DNA of 26,625 bases. Source: DASTQL01 sp035462845 (GTDB lineage: Bacteria > Actinomycetota > Actinomycetes > Jiangellales > Jiangellaceae). Within the stretch, counting starts at the first letter, position 1. The number at the start of each line of letters is the position of its first letter. A model generated the notes under the pieces. It saw only the letters and a list, made by a program, of their open reading frames with translations. It did not search any database and had not been told where the DNA came from. The stretch covers positions 1 to 26,625 of the forward strand of contig DATHTV010000231.1 in the NCBI GenBank assembly GCA_035462845.1. The letters are read 5' to 3'. The position numbers and the translations under genes were made by a program. Positions 6,576-12,841 of this stretch are shown here, in pieces.

Positions 6576-7316
6576 GTGACCCGCGCCTCCCTCGACAAGC
6601 AGCCGCACGAGGTGGCGGCGATGTTCGACGACGTGGCGAGGCGCTACGACCTCACCAACGACGTGCTGTCGCTGGGGCAGGACCGGGTGTGGCGGCGCGC
6701 GGTGCGCAGCGCGGTCGGCGCCCGGCCGGGGGAGTGGGTGCTCGACCTCGCGGCCGGCACGGGCACGTCCAGCGAGCCGTTCGCCGCGGACGGCGCCACG
6801 GTCCTGCCGTGCGACTTCTCCCTCGGCATGCTCACCGAGGGCAAGCGTCGCCGGCCCGACCTGCCGTTCGTGGCCGGTGACGCGCTGCGGCTGCCGTTCG
6901 CGGACGCGTCGTTCGACGCGGTGACGATCTCGTTCGGCCTGCGCAACGTCCACGACCCCGACGCCGGCCTGCGGGAGCTGCTGCGGGTCACCCGGCCCGG
7001 CGGGCGGCTGGTGCTCTGCGAGTTCAGCCACCCCACGTGGGCCCCGTTCCGCACGGTCTACGTCGAGTACCTCATGAGGGCGCTGCCGGCGGTCGCCCGG
7101 CGCGTGTCCAGCAGCCCGGACGCCTACGTCTACCTGGCCGAGTCGATCCGGGTCTGGCCGGACCAGCGCGGCCTCGCCGCCCGGGTCGCGGCGGCCGGCT
7201 GGAGGGACGTCTCCTGGCGCGATCTCAGCGGAGGCGTCGTCGCCCTCCACCACGCCGTCCGGCCGGACCCGTCGCCCTCTCCCGCGACCCAATTCCGCAA
7301 CGGACGCCGCACGTAA
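6576..7316 (+). CDS. menG: Demethylmenaquinone methyltransferase (MenG/UbiE family)
   Basis: SAM-dependent C-methyltransferase that converts demethylmenaquinone to menaquinone, the last ring step of the pathway. 246 aa, the usual family size. Signatures: the N-terminal UbiE block around residues 13-36 (MFDDVARRYDLTNDVLSLG), the SAM-binding motif VLDLAAGTGT at about 55-64, FVAGDALRLPFADASFD, and SFGLRNVHD followed by PGGRLVLCEFSHP. A GTG start is chosen because MTRASLDKQPHEVAAMFDDV is a standard N-terminus and a TANNNT box lies 6 nt upstream. The C-terminus (SGGVVALHHAVRP) is also family-like. In this menaquinone context MenG is a better name than UbiE. It precedes the nuo operon by 239 nt and is probably a separate transcription unit. 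The geranylgeranyl reductase (MenJ) gene that often sits here in relatives is absent. Confidence 0.93.
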   Translation: MTRASLDKQPHEVAAMFDDVARRYDLTNDVLSLGQDRVWRRAVRSAVGARPGEWVLDLAAGTGTSSEPFAADGATVLPCDFSLGMLTEGKRRRPDLPFVAGDALRLPFADASFDAVTISFGLRNVHDPDAGLRELLRVTRPGGRLVLCEFSHPTWAPFRTVYVEYLMRALPAVARRVSSSPDAYVYLAESIRVWPDQRGLAARVAAAGWRDVSWRDLSGGVVALHHAVRPDPSPSPATQFRNGRRT

Positions 7317-7346
7317 ATGCGCAGGTCAGCCGCCGCGCGCCCCGGG

Positions 7347-7375
7347 TCGAGAGCCGGGGGACCCGCCCCTAGACT
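7347..7375 (+). promoter_or_regulatory. Candidate nuo operon promoter
   Basis: TCGAGA (7347-7352, 4 of 6 to TTGACA), a 17-nt spacer and TAGACT (7370-7375, 4 of 6 to TATAAT). Transcription would start near 7382, giving a leader of about 174 nt, with the Rex-like dyad at about +12 to +27. A second -10-like box, TAGGAT, is at 7475-7480 but lacks a recognisable -35. Confidence 0.4.
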
Positions 7376-7392
7376 GACGCCGCACCGACGCT

Positions 7393-7408
7393 CGTGAACC
7401 CATTCACG
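7393..7408. promoter_or_regulatory. Candidate Rex operator (redox control of nuo)
   Basis: CGTGAACCCATTCACG matches the Streptomyces Rex consensus TGTGAACNNNTTCACA at all specified positions except the first and last. Those two changes (T to C and A to G) are complementary, so symmetry is kept. The perfect dyad extends to TCGTGAA-CCCA-TTCACGA (7392-7409). Rex binds such sites when NADH/NAD+ is low and represses respiratory genes; in Streptomyces coelicolor Rex regulates cyd and nuo. Position directly upstream of nuoA, just downstream of a candidate promoter, fits this role. Binding is inferred. Confidence 0.6.
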
Positions 7409-7460
7409 AACCCTGGCGCAGACCCTGCGATCCACCCGCCCGGTCCCGGAGGCCACGCCC

Positions 7461-7474
7461 GTGATCTACGTCAC
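7461..7474. promoter_or_regulatory. CRP/GlxR-type dyad upstream of nuoA
   Basis: GTGATCTACGTCAC fits the CRP-family core GTGA-N6-TCAC. The outermost bases of the full TGTGA-N6-TCACA consensus differ (C and T). It abuts a TAGGAT box (7475-7480), so a bound protein would block that promoter if it is used. Actinobacterial CRP homologues regulate respiration genes, but a 4+4 bp core can arise by chance. Confidence 0.3.
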
Positions 7475-7555
7475 TAGGATGGGCCACCGCATGCCCGACT
7501 CGTCCGTCCTGCACGACCGGACGGCGGGCGCCGCGGCCGAGAGGAGCGAGAGCCC

Positions 7556-7915
7556 GTGAACCCCTACGTCCCGATCATCGGGCTGGCCGCGCTGGCCGCG
7601 GCATTCGCCGTCTTCTCGATCGTGGCCGGGACGCTCGCGGGTCCCAAGCGCTACAACAAGGCGAAGCTGGACTCCTACGAGTGCGGCATCCAGCCGACGC
7701 CGCAGCCGGTCGGCGGCGGCCGCTTCCCGATCAAGTACTACCTCACCGCGATGACCTTCATCATCTTCGACATCGAGATCATCTTCCTCTACCCGTGGGC
7801 GGTGCGCTTCGACGCGCTGGGCGCCTTCGGGTTCGTCGCGATGATGACCTTCCTCGCGCTCATCACCGTCCCGTACGTCTTCGAGTGGCGTCGCGGCGGG
7901 CTGGACTGGGACTGA
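7556..7915 (+). CDS. nuoA: NADH-quinone oxidoreductase subunit A
   Basis: Small membrane subunit of complex I (119 aa) at the junction of the hydrophilic arm and membrane arm, next to NuoH. Three transmembrane segments are visible: about residues 5-28, 61-80 and 88-107. The conserved loop KLDSYECGIQP (38-48) lies near the quinone site. FIIFDIEIIFLYP in helix 2 carries the conserved acidic pair D72/E74. The GTG start is preceded by GAGGAG (7541-7546) with a 9-nt gap. First gene of the nuoA-N operon, with a 240-nt control region upstream holding a Rex-like dyad. A 16-nt gap separates it from nuoB. Confidence 0.95.
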   Translation: MNPYVPIIGLAALAAAFAVFSIVAGTLAGPKRYNKAKLDSYECGIQPTPQPVGGGRFPIKYYLTAMTFIIFDIEIIFLYPWAVRFDALGAFGFVAMMTFLALITVPYVFEWRRGGLDWD

Positions 7916-7931
7916 CGGAGGACCGAGCACC

Positions 7932-8486
7932 ATGGGCATCGAGGAAAAGCTCCCGAGCGGGGTCCTGCTCTCCACCGTGGAGGGCCTCGCCGGATACTTC
8001 CGCAAGAGCTCGTTCTGGCCGGCGACGTTCGGCCTGGCCTGCTGCGCCATCGAGATGATGGCCTCCGGCGGGCCGCGGCACGACCTCGGCCGCTTCGGCA
8101 TGGAGGTGTTCCGGGCGTCGCCGCGGCAGGCCGACCTGATGATCGTGGCCGGCCGGGTGAGCCAGAAGATGGCCCCCGTGCTGCGCCAGATCTACGACCA
8201 GATGGCCGAGCCCAAGTGGGTCCTGTCCATGGGCGTCTGCGCGTCCAGCGGCGGCATGTTCAACAACTACGCGATCGTCCAGGGCGTCGACCACATCGTG
8301 CCGGTCGACATCTACCTGCCCGGCTGCCCGCCACGCCCGGAGATGCTCATCGACGCGATCCTCAAGCTGCACGACAAGGTCCAGAACACCCCGCTCGGCG
8401 TCAACCGCGAGCGCGACGACGCGGAGCGCGAGCAGCTGGCCCTCGCCGCCACCCCGACGCTGGAGATGAAAGGGCTGCTGCGGTGA
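7932..8486 (+). CDS. nuoB: NADH-quinone oxidoreductase subunit B (cluster N2)
   Basis: Carries the terminal [4Fe-4S] cluster N2, which hands electrons to menaquinone at the interface with NuoD. 184 aa. The four ligands are C37 and C38 (in LACCAIEMM), C103 (in MGVCASSGG) and C132 (in LPGCPPRPE), with the same spacing as in E. coli (65 and 29 residues). The N-terminus (VEGLAGYFRKSSFWPATFG) and the MFNNYAIVQGVDHIVPVDIY block are standard. ATG start with a GGAGG site about 10 nt upstream. The stop overlaps the GTG start of nuoC (GTGA), implying translational coupling. Confidence 0.97.
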   Translation: MGIEEKLPSGVLLSTVEGLAGYFRKSSFWPATFGLACCAIEMMASGGPRHDLGRFGMEVFRASPRQADLMIVAGRVSQKMAPVLRQIYDQMAEPKWVLSMGVCASSGGMFNNYAIVQGVDHIVPVDIYLPGCPPRPEMLIDAILKLHDKVQNTPLGVNRERDDAEREQLALAATPTLEMKGLLR

Positions 8487-9223
8487 GCGACGAGGACAAG
8501 GTGGCCGGCCCCGGCCAGCTCCCCGAGGCCACCCCGGCCACCCCGCCGCTGCCGCCCGCCCACCCCACGCACCGCGGGATGTTCGGGGCCGAGGGCTCCG
8601 GCGACACCTCCGGCTACGGCCGGCTGGTCCGCCGCGAGACCAACCCGGTCCAGCTCGCCGGCCCCACCCCCCGCCCGTACGGCGGGTGGTTCGACGAGGC
8701 GGTCGACGCCCTGGGCTCGGCGCTCGAGGCAGCCGGGCTGAGCTTCGACGGCGCGGTCGAGCGGGTCCTCGTCGACCGCGACGAGCTCACCCTCTTCGTC
8801 CGCCGGGAGCACCTGCTCGACGTGGTCCGCCCGCTGCGCGACGACCCGTCCCTGCGGTACGAGATGTGCCTGGGCGTCAGCGGCGTGCACTACCCCGAGG
8901 AGGCCGGGCGCGAGCTGCACGCCGTCTACCCGTTCCTCTCCATCACGCACAACCGCCGGCTGCGGATCGAGGTCGCCTGCCCGGACGAGGACCCGCACGT
9001 CCCCTCGATCTGCGACGTCTACCCCGCCAACAACTGGCACGAGCGGGAGACCTACGACTTCTTCGGGATCGTCTTCGACGGCCACCCCGCGCTGACCCGG
9101 ATCCAGATGCCCGACGACTGGCCGGGGCACCCGCAGCGCAAGGACTACCCGCTGGGCGGCATCCCGGTGGAGTACAAGGGCGCCACGATCCCGCCGCCCG
9201 ACGAGCGGAGGGCCTACACCTGA
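8483..9223 (+). CDS. nuoC: NADH-quinone oxidoreductase subunit C (30 kDa)
   Basis: Peripheral-arm subunit without cofactor that packs against NuoD and NuoB; here separate from NuoD, not fused as in enterobacteria. 246 aa from the GTG that overlaps the nuoB stop. The 30-kDa subunit signature is clear near the C-terminus: WHERETYDFFGIVFDGHP, then PDDWPGHPQRKDYPLGG. Residues about 1-60 are an extension rich in Pro, Ala and Thr (PATPPLPPAHPTHRGMFG), seen in other actinobacterial NuoC proteins and of unknown function. The frame is open further upstream inside nuoB, but those residues are not family-like. The stop overlaps the nuoD ATG by one base (TGATG). Confidence 0.95.
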   Translation: MSDEDKVAGPGQLPEATPATPPLPPAHPTHRGMFGAEGSGDTSGYGRLVRRETNPVQLAGPTPRPYGGWFDEAVDALGSALEAAGLSFDGAVERVLVDRDELTLFVRREHLLDVVRPLRDDPSLRYEMCLGVSGVHYPEEAGRELHAVYPFLSITHNRRLRIEVACPDEDPHVPSICDVYPANNWHERETYDFFGIVFDGHPALTRIQMPDDWPGHPQRKDYPLGGIPVEYKGATIPPPDERRAYT

Positions 9224-10596
9224 TGACCACGCGAGACACCGACGTCACCTTCACGACCGCCGAGCCCGACCCGTCGCTCGAGGACCCCTACGCCGGGGTA
9301 CGCGAGACGACCGAGGGGCCGGTCTACACCGTCACCGGCCAGGACTGGGACGACGTGGTCGGCGCGGCCGCGGCCGGCCAGGAGCGGGTCGTCGTCAACA
9401 TGGGGCCCCAGCACCCCTCGACCCACGGCGTGCTGCGGCTGATCCTCGAGCTGGACGGCGAGACGGTCAACGAGGCCCGGTGCGGGATCGGCTACCTGCA
9501 CACCGGGATCGAGAAGAACATGGAGTACCGGACGTGGACCCAGGGGGTCACGTTCTGCACCCGCATGGACTACCTGTCGCCGTTCTACAACGAGACCGCC
9601 TACGTGCTCGGCATCGAGAAGCTGCTCGGCATCACCGACGAGATCCCCACCAGGGCCAGCGTCATCCGGGTGCTCATGATGGAGCTCAACCGGATCTCCT
9701 CCCACCTGGTCGCCCTGGCGACCGGCGGCATGGAGCTCGGCGCGCTGACCGTCATGACGATCGGCTTCCGCGAGCGCGACCGCACCCTCGACGTGTTCGA
9801 GCTGATCACCGGCCTGCGCATGAACCACGCCTACGTGCGCCCGGGCGGCGTGGCCCAGGACCTCCCTCCCGGCTCGGTCGAGCACGTCCGCGAGTACGTC
9901 GCGTGGATGAAGAAGCACCTGCCCGAGTACGAGGCCCTCTGCAACGAGAACCCGGTCTTCAAGGGCCGGACCGTCGGCGTCGGCTACCTGGACCTCGCCG
10001 GCTGCATGGCGCTCGGCATGACCGGACCGGTGCTGCGCTCGACCGGGCTGCCGTGGGACCTCCGCAAGTCCCAGCCCTACTGCGGCTACGAGACGTACGA
10101 CTTCGAGGTGCCGACCTGGGACACCTGCGACGCGTACGGGCGGTTCCGGATCCGCGTCGACGAGATGAAGCAGTCGGTCCGGATCATCGAGCAGTGCCTC
10201 GACCGGCTCGAGCCCGGCCCGGTGATGGTGGCGGACAAGAAGATCGCCTGGCCGGCTCAGCTGGCCCTCGGCGGCGACGGCATGGGCAACTCCCTCGACC
10301 ACATCCGCCACATCATGGGCGAGTCGATGGAGGCCCTCATCCACCACTTCAAGCTGGTGACCGAGGGGTTCCGGGTGCCGGCGGGACAGGTCTACAGCGC
10401 CGTCGAGTCCCCGCGCGGGGAGCTCGGGGTGCACCTCGTCTCCGAGGGCGGCACCCGGCCGTGGCGCGCGCACTTCCGCGACCCGTCGTTCAACAACCTG
10501 CAGGCCGTCCCGGTGATGTCCGAGGGCTCGATGGTGGCGGACGTGATCGCCGCCGTGGCCAGCATCGACCCCGTCATGGGTGGAGTGGACCGATAA
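9223..10596 (+). CDS. nuoD: NADH-quinone oxidoreductase subunit D (49 kDa)
   Basis: Forms the quinone-binding cavity with NuoB and descends from [NiFe]-hydrogenase large subunits. 457 aa. Signatures: NMGPQHPSTHGVLRL at about residues 60-74 (the beta-hairpin with the quinone-binding His), GIGYLHTGIEKNMEYRT, CTRMDYLSPFYNE with the conserved Tyr, and the C-terminal IDPVMGGVDR. The hydrogenase Ni-Fe cysteines are absent, as expected for NuoD. Residues 1-55 are an acidic, weakly conserved lead. The ATG at 9223 shares one base with the nuoC stop. The gap to nuoE is 2 nt. Confidence 0.97.
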   Translation: MTTRDTDVTFTTAEPDPSLEDPYAGVRETTEGPVYTVTGQDWDDVVGAAAAGQERVVVNMGPQHPSTHGVLRLILELDGETVNEARCGIGYLHTGIEKNMEYRTWTQGVTFCTRMDYLSPFYNETAYVLGIEKLLGITDEIPTRASVIRVLMMELNRISSHLVALATGGMELGALTVMTIGFRERDRTLDVFELITGLRMNHAYVRPGGVAQDLPPGSVEHVREYVAWMKKHLPEYEALCNENPVFKGRTVGVGYLDLAGCMALGMTGPVLRSTGLPWDLRKSQPYCGYETYDFEVPTWDTCDAYGRFRIRVDEMKQSVRIIEQCLDRLEPGPVMVADKKIAWPAQLALGGDGMGNSLDHIRHIMGESMEALIHHFKLVTEGFRVPAGQVYSAVESPRGELGVHLVSEGGTRPWRAHFRDPSFNNLQAVPVMSEGSMVADVIAAVASIDPVMGGVDR

Positions 10597-10598
10597 GC

Positions 10599-11534
10599 AT
10601 GACCGCAGAGACCGCCGGCGCCACCGGCACGACCGACCAGCCCGGCCTGCCGGAGCGCACCCGGCAGGAGATGCTGGAGATCGTCGCGCGCTACCCGCAG
10701 CCGCGCTCGGCCCTGCTGCCGATGCTGCACCTCGTGCAGGCCTACGCCGGCCACGTCACGCCGGAGGGCATCGAGCTGTGCGCCGACGTCCTCGGCATCA
10801 CCGAGGCCGAGGTGGCCGCGGTCGCGACCTTCTACACGATGTACAAGCGCCGGCCCATGGGCGAGTACCACGTCGGCGTGTGCACCAACACGCTCTGCGC
10901 GGTGATGGGCGGCGACGCCATCTGGTCCGAGCTCACCGGCCACCTCGGCATCGGCCACGACGAGACCACCGACGACGGCGCGGTCTCGCTCGAGCGGGTG
11001 GAGTGCAACGCCGCCTGCGACTACGCCCCGGTCGTGATGGTCAACTGGGAGTTCTTCGACAACCAGACGCCCGAGAGCGCCCGGGAGCTGGTCGAGCAGC
11101 TGCGGTCCGGCGGCGAGGTGCGCTCCACCCGCGGGCCGCGGGTCTGCACCTTCCGCGAGGCCGAGCGGGTGCTCGCGGGCTTCCCGGACGGCCGGGCCAC
11201 GCAGGGCCCGCAGGCCGGCCCGGCCTCGCTCGTCGGGCTCCAGCTCGCACACGAGCGCGGCTGGAGCGCCCCCGCCGGAGCCGAGGACACCTCCCGGACG
11301 ACCGCCGCGTCCGGGGACCGGGCCGAGGGCACCGGCGACGACGTCACCGCCGCACCCGCCGGGCGCCCCCACTCCGGCACCAGCGAGGGCGTCGAGACCG
11401 CCGAGAGCGACACCGCCCACGAGGCCGAGCCCGCGCACGGGGACGAGGCGGCCGGCGACCCGCGCGACGCCCCGAAGGACCCCGACCAGGCCACCGCGCA
11501 GTCACCGGGCACGACCACCGAGGAGGAGAAGTGA
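10599..11534 (+). CDS. nuoE: NADH-quinone oxidoreductase subunit E (24 kDa, cluster N1a)
   Basis: NADH-module subunit that carries the [2Fe-2S] cluster N1a beside NuoF. 311 aa. Ligands are C95 and C100 (CTNTLC) and C136 and C140 (CNAAC), the usual C-x4-C...C-x3-C pattern. The fold ends near residue 225; the remaining 85 or so residues are low-complexity and acidic (A, E, D, G, T), absent from the roughly 166-aa E. coli NuoE and probably disordered. The ATG follows the nuoD stop by 2 nt, with a weak GGAG about 13 nt upstream, so expression may depend on coupling to nuoD. The stop overlaps the nuoF GTG (GTGA). Confidence 0.95.
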   Translation: MTAETAGATGTTDQPGLPERTRQEMLEIVARYPQPRSALLPMLHLVQAYAGHVTPEGIELCADVLGITEAEVAAVATFYTMYKRRPMGEYHVGVCTNTLCAVMGGDAIWSELTGHLGIGHDETTDDGAVSLERVECNAACDYAPVVMVNWEFFDNQTPESARELVEQLRSGGEVRSTRGPRVCTFREAERVLAGFPDGRATQGPQAGPASLVGLQLAHERGWSAPAGAEDTSRTTAASGDRAEGTGDDVTAAPAGRPHSGTSEGVETAESDTAHEAEPAHGDEAAGDPRDAPKDPDQATAQSPGTTTEEEK

Positions 11535-12841
11535 CCACGCTGACGCCGGTCCTGTCGGCGCACTGGGACGACGCCGACTCCTACACCCGCGCCGGCTACG
11601 AGCGGCACGGTGGCTACCGCGCGCTGCGCACGGCCCTCGCGATGTCACCGGACGAGGTCATCTCGCTGGTCAAGGACTCCGGCCTGCGCGGCCGCGGCGG
11701 GGCGGGCTTCCCGACCGGCATGAAGTGGGGCTTCATCCCGCAGGGCGACGGCAAGCCGCACTACCTGGTCGTCAACGCCGACGAGTCCGAGCCGGGCACC
11801 TGCAAGGACATCCCGCTGATGATGGCCAACCCGCACTCGCTGGTCGAGGGCGTCATCATCTCCTCGTACGCGATCCGGGCCTCCCACGCGTTCATCTACG
11901 TCCGCGGCGAGGTGCTCCAGGTCGTGCGGCGGCTCCAGCACGCCGTGCGCGAGGCGTACGACGCCGGCTTCCTCGGCCGGGACGTGCTCGGCTCCGGCTA
12001 CGACCTCGAGCTGGTCGTGCACACCGGCGCGGGCGCGTACATCTGCGGCGAGGAGACCGCCCTGCTGGACTCGCTCGAGGGTCGCCGCGGGCAGCCGCGG
12101 CTGCGCCCGCCGTTCCCGGCGATCGCCGGTCTCTACGCGAGCCCGACCGTCATCAACAACGTCGAGTCGATCGCGTCGGTCCCGTCGATCGTGGCCGAGG
12201 GCGTCGACTGGTTCCGCAGCATGGGCTCGGACAAGTCCCCCGGCTTCACCCTCTACTCGCTGTCCGGGCACGTCGAGCGACCCGGCCAGTACGAGGCACC
12301 TCTCGGGATCACCCTGCGCCAGCTGCTGGAGATGGCCGGGGGCGTCCGTGGTGGGCGGGAGCTGAAGCTCTGGACCCCCGGCGGGTCCTCCACGCCGCTG
12401 CTCACCGCGGAGCACCTCGACGTACCGCTCGACTACGAGGGCGTGGCGGGGGCGGGCAGCATGCTCGGCACCAAGGCGCTGCAGATCTTCGACGACACCA
12501 CCTGCGTCGTCCGCGCGGTCCTGCGCTGGACGGAGTTCTACAAGCACGAGTCGTGCGGCAAGTGCACGCCGTGCCGTGAGGGCACCTGGTGGCTCGTCCA
12601 GATCCTGCACCGCCTCGAGGCCGGGCAGGGCAGCGAGCAGGACCTCGAGAAGCTGCTCGACCTCTGCGACAACATCCTGGGCCGGTCCTTCTGCGCCCTC
12701 GCCGACGGCGCGGTCAGCCCGATCACGTCGTCGCTGCAGTACTTCCGGGACGAGTACGTCGAGCACTACACCACCGGCGGCTGCCCGTTCGACCCGGCCC
12801 TGTCGACCCTCTTCGCACCGACCGCTGGAGCGAACGCCTGA
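11531..12841 (+). CDS. nuoF: NADH-quinone oxidoreductase subunit F (NADH/FMN, cluster N3)
   Basis: Entry point of electrons: binds NADH and FMN and carries [4Fe-4S] cluster N3. 436 aa. Residues 54-66 (GRGGAGFPTGMKW) form the NADH-binding glycine loop, VNADESEPGTCKD the FMN region, and GAGAYICGEETALL the conserved block near 166-179. N3 ligands are C342, C345, C348 (ESCGKCTPCREG) and C388 (in GRSFCALADGA). The GTG start overlaps the nuoE stop, with AGGAGG (11521-11526) inside the nuoE 3' end. The last base of the stop is the first base of the nuoG ATG. Confidence 0.97.
   Translation: MTTLTPVLSAHWDDADSYTRAGYERHGGYRALRTALAMSPDEVISLVKDSGLRGRGGAGFPTGMKWGFIPQGDGKPHYLVVNADESEPGTCKDIPLMMANPHSLVEGVIISSYAIRASHAFIYVRGEVLQVVRRLQHAVREAYDAGFLGRDVLGSGYDLELVVHTGAGAYICGEETALLDSLEGRRGQPRLRPPFPAIAGLYASPTVINNVESIASVPSIVAEGVDWFRSMGSDKSPGFTLYSLSGHVERPGQYEAPLGITLRQLLEMAGGVRGGRELKLWTPGGSSTPLLTAEHLDVPLDYEGVAGAGSMLGTKALQIFDDTTCVVRAVLRWTEFYKHESCGKCTPCREGTWWLVQILHRLEAGQGSEQDLEKLLDLCDNILGRSFCALADGAVSPITSSLQYFRDEYVEHYTTGGCPFDPALSTLFAPTAGANA

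Noticed and set aside
8216..8482. N-terminal extension of NuoC inside nuoB
   Set aside because: The residues are Arg/Pro-rich read-through; the GTG overlapping the nuoB stop gives the normal protein.
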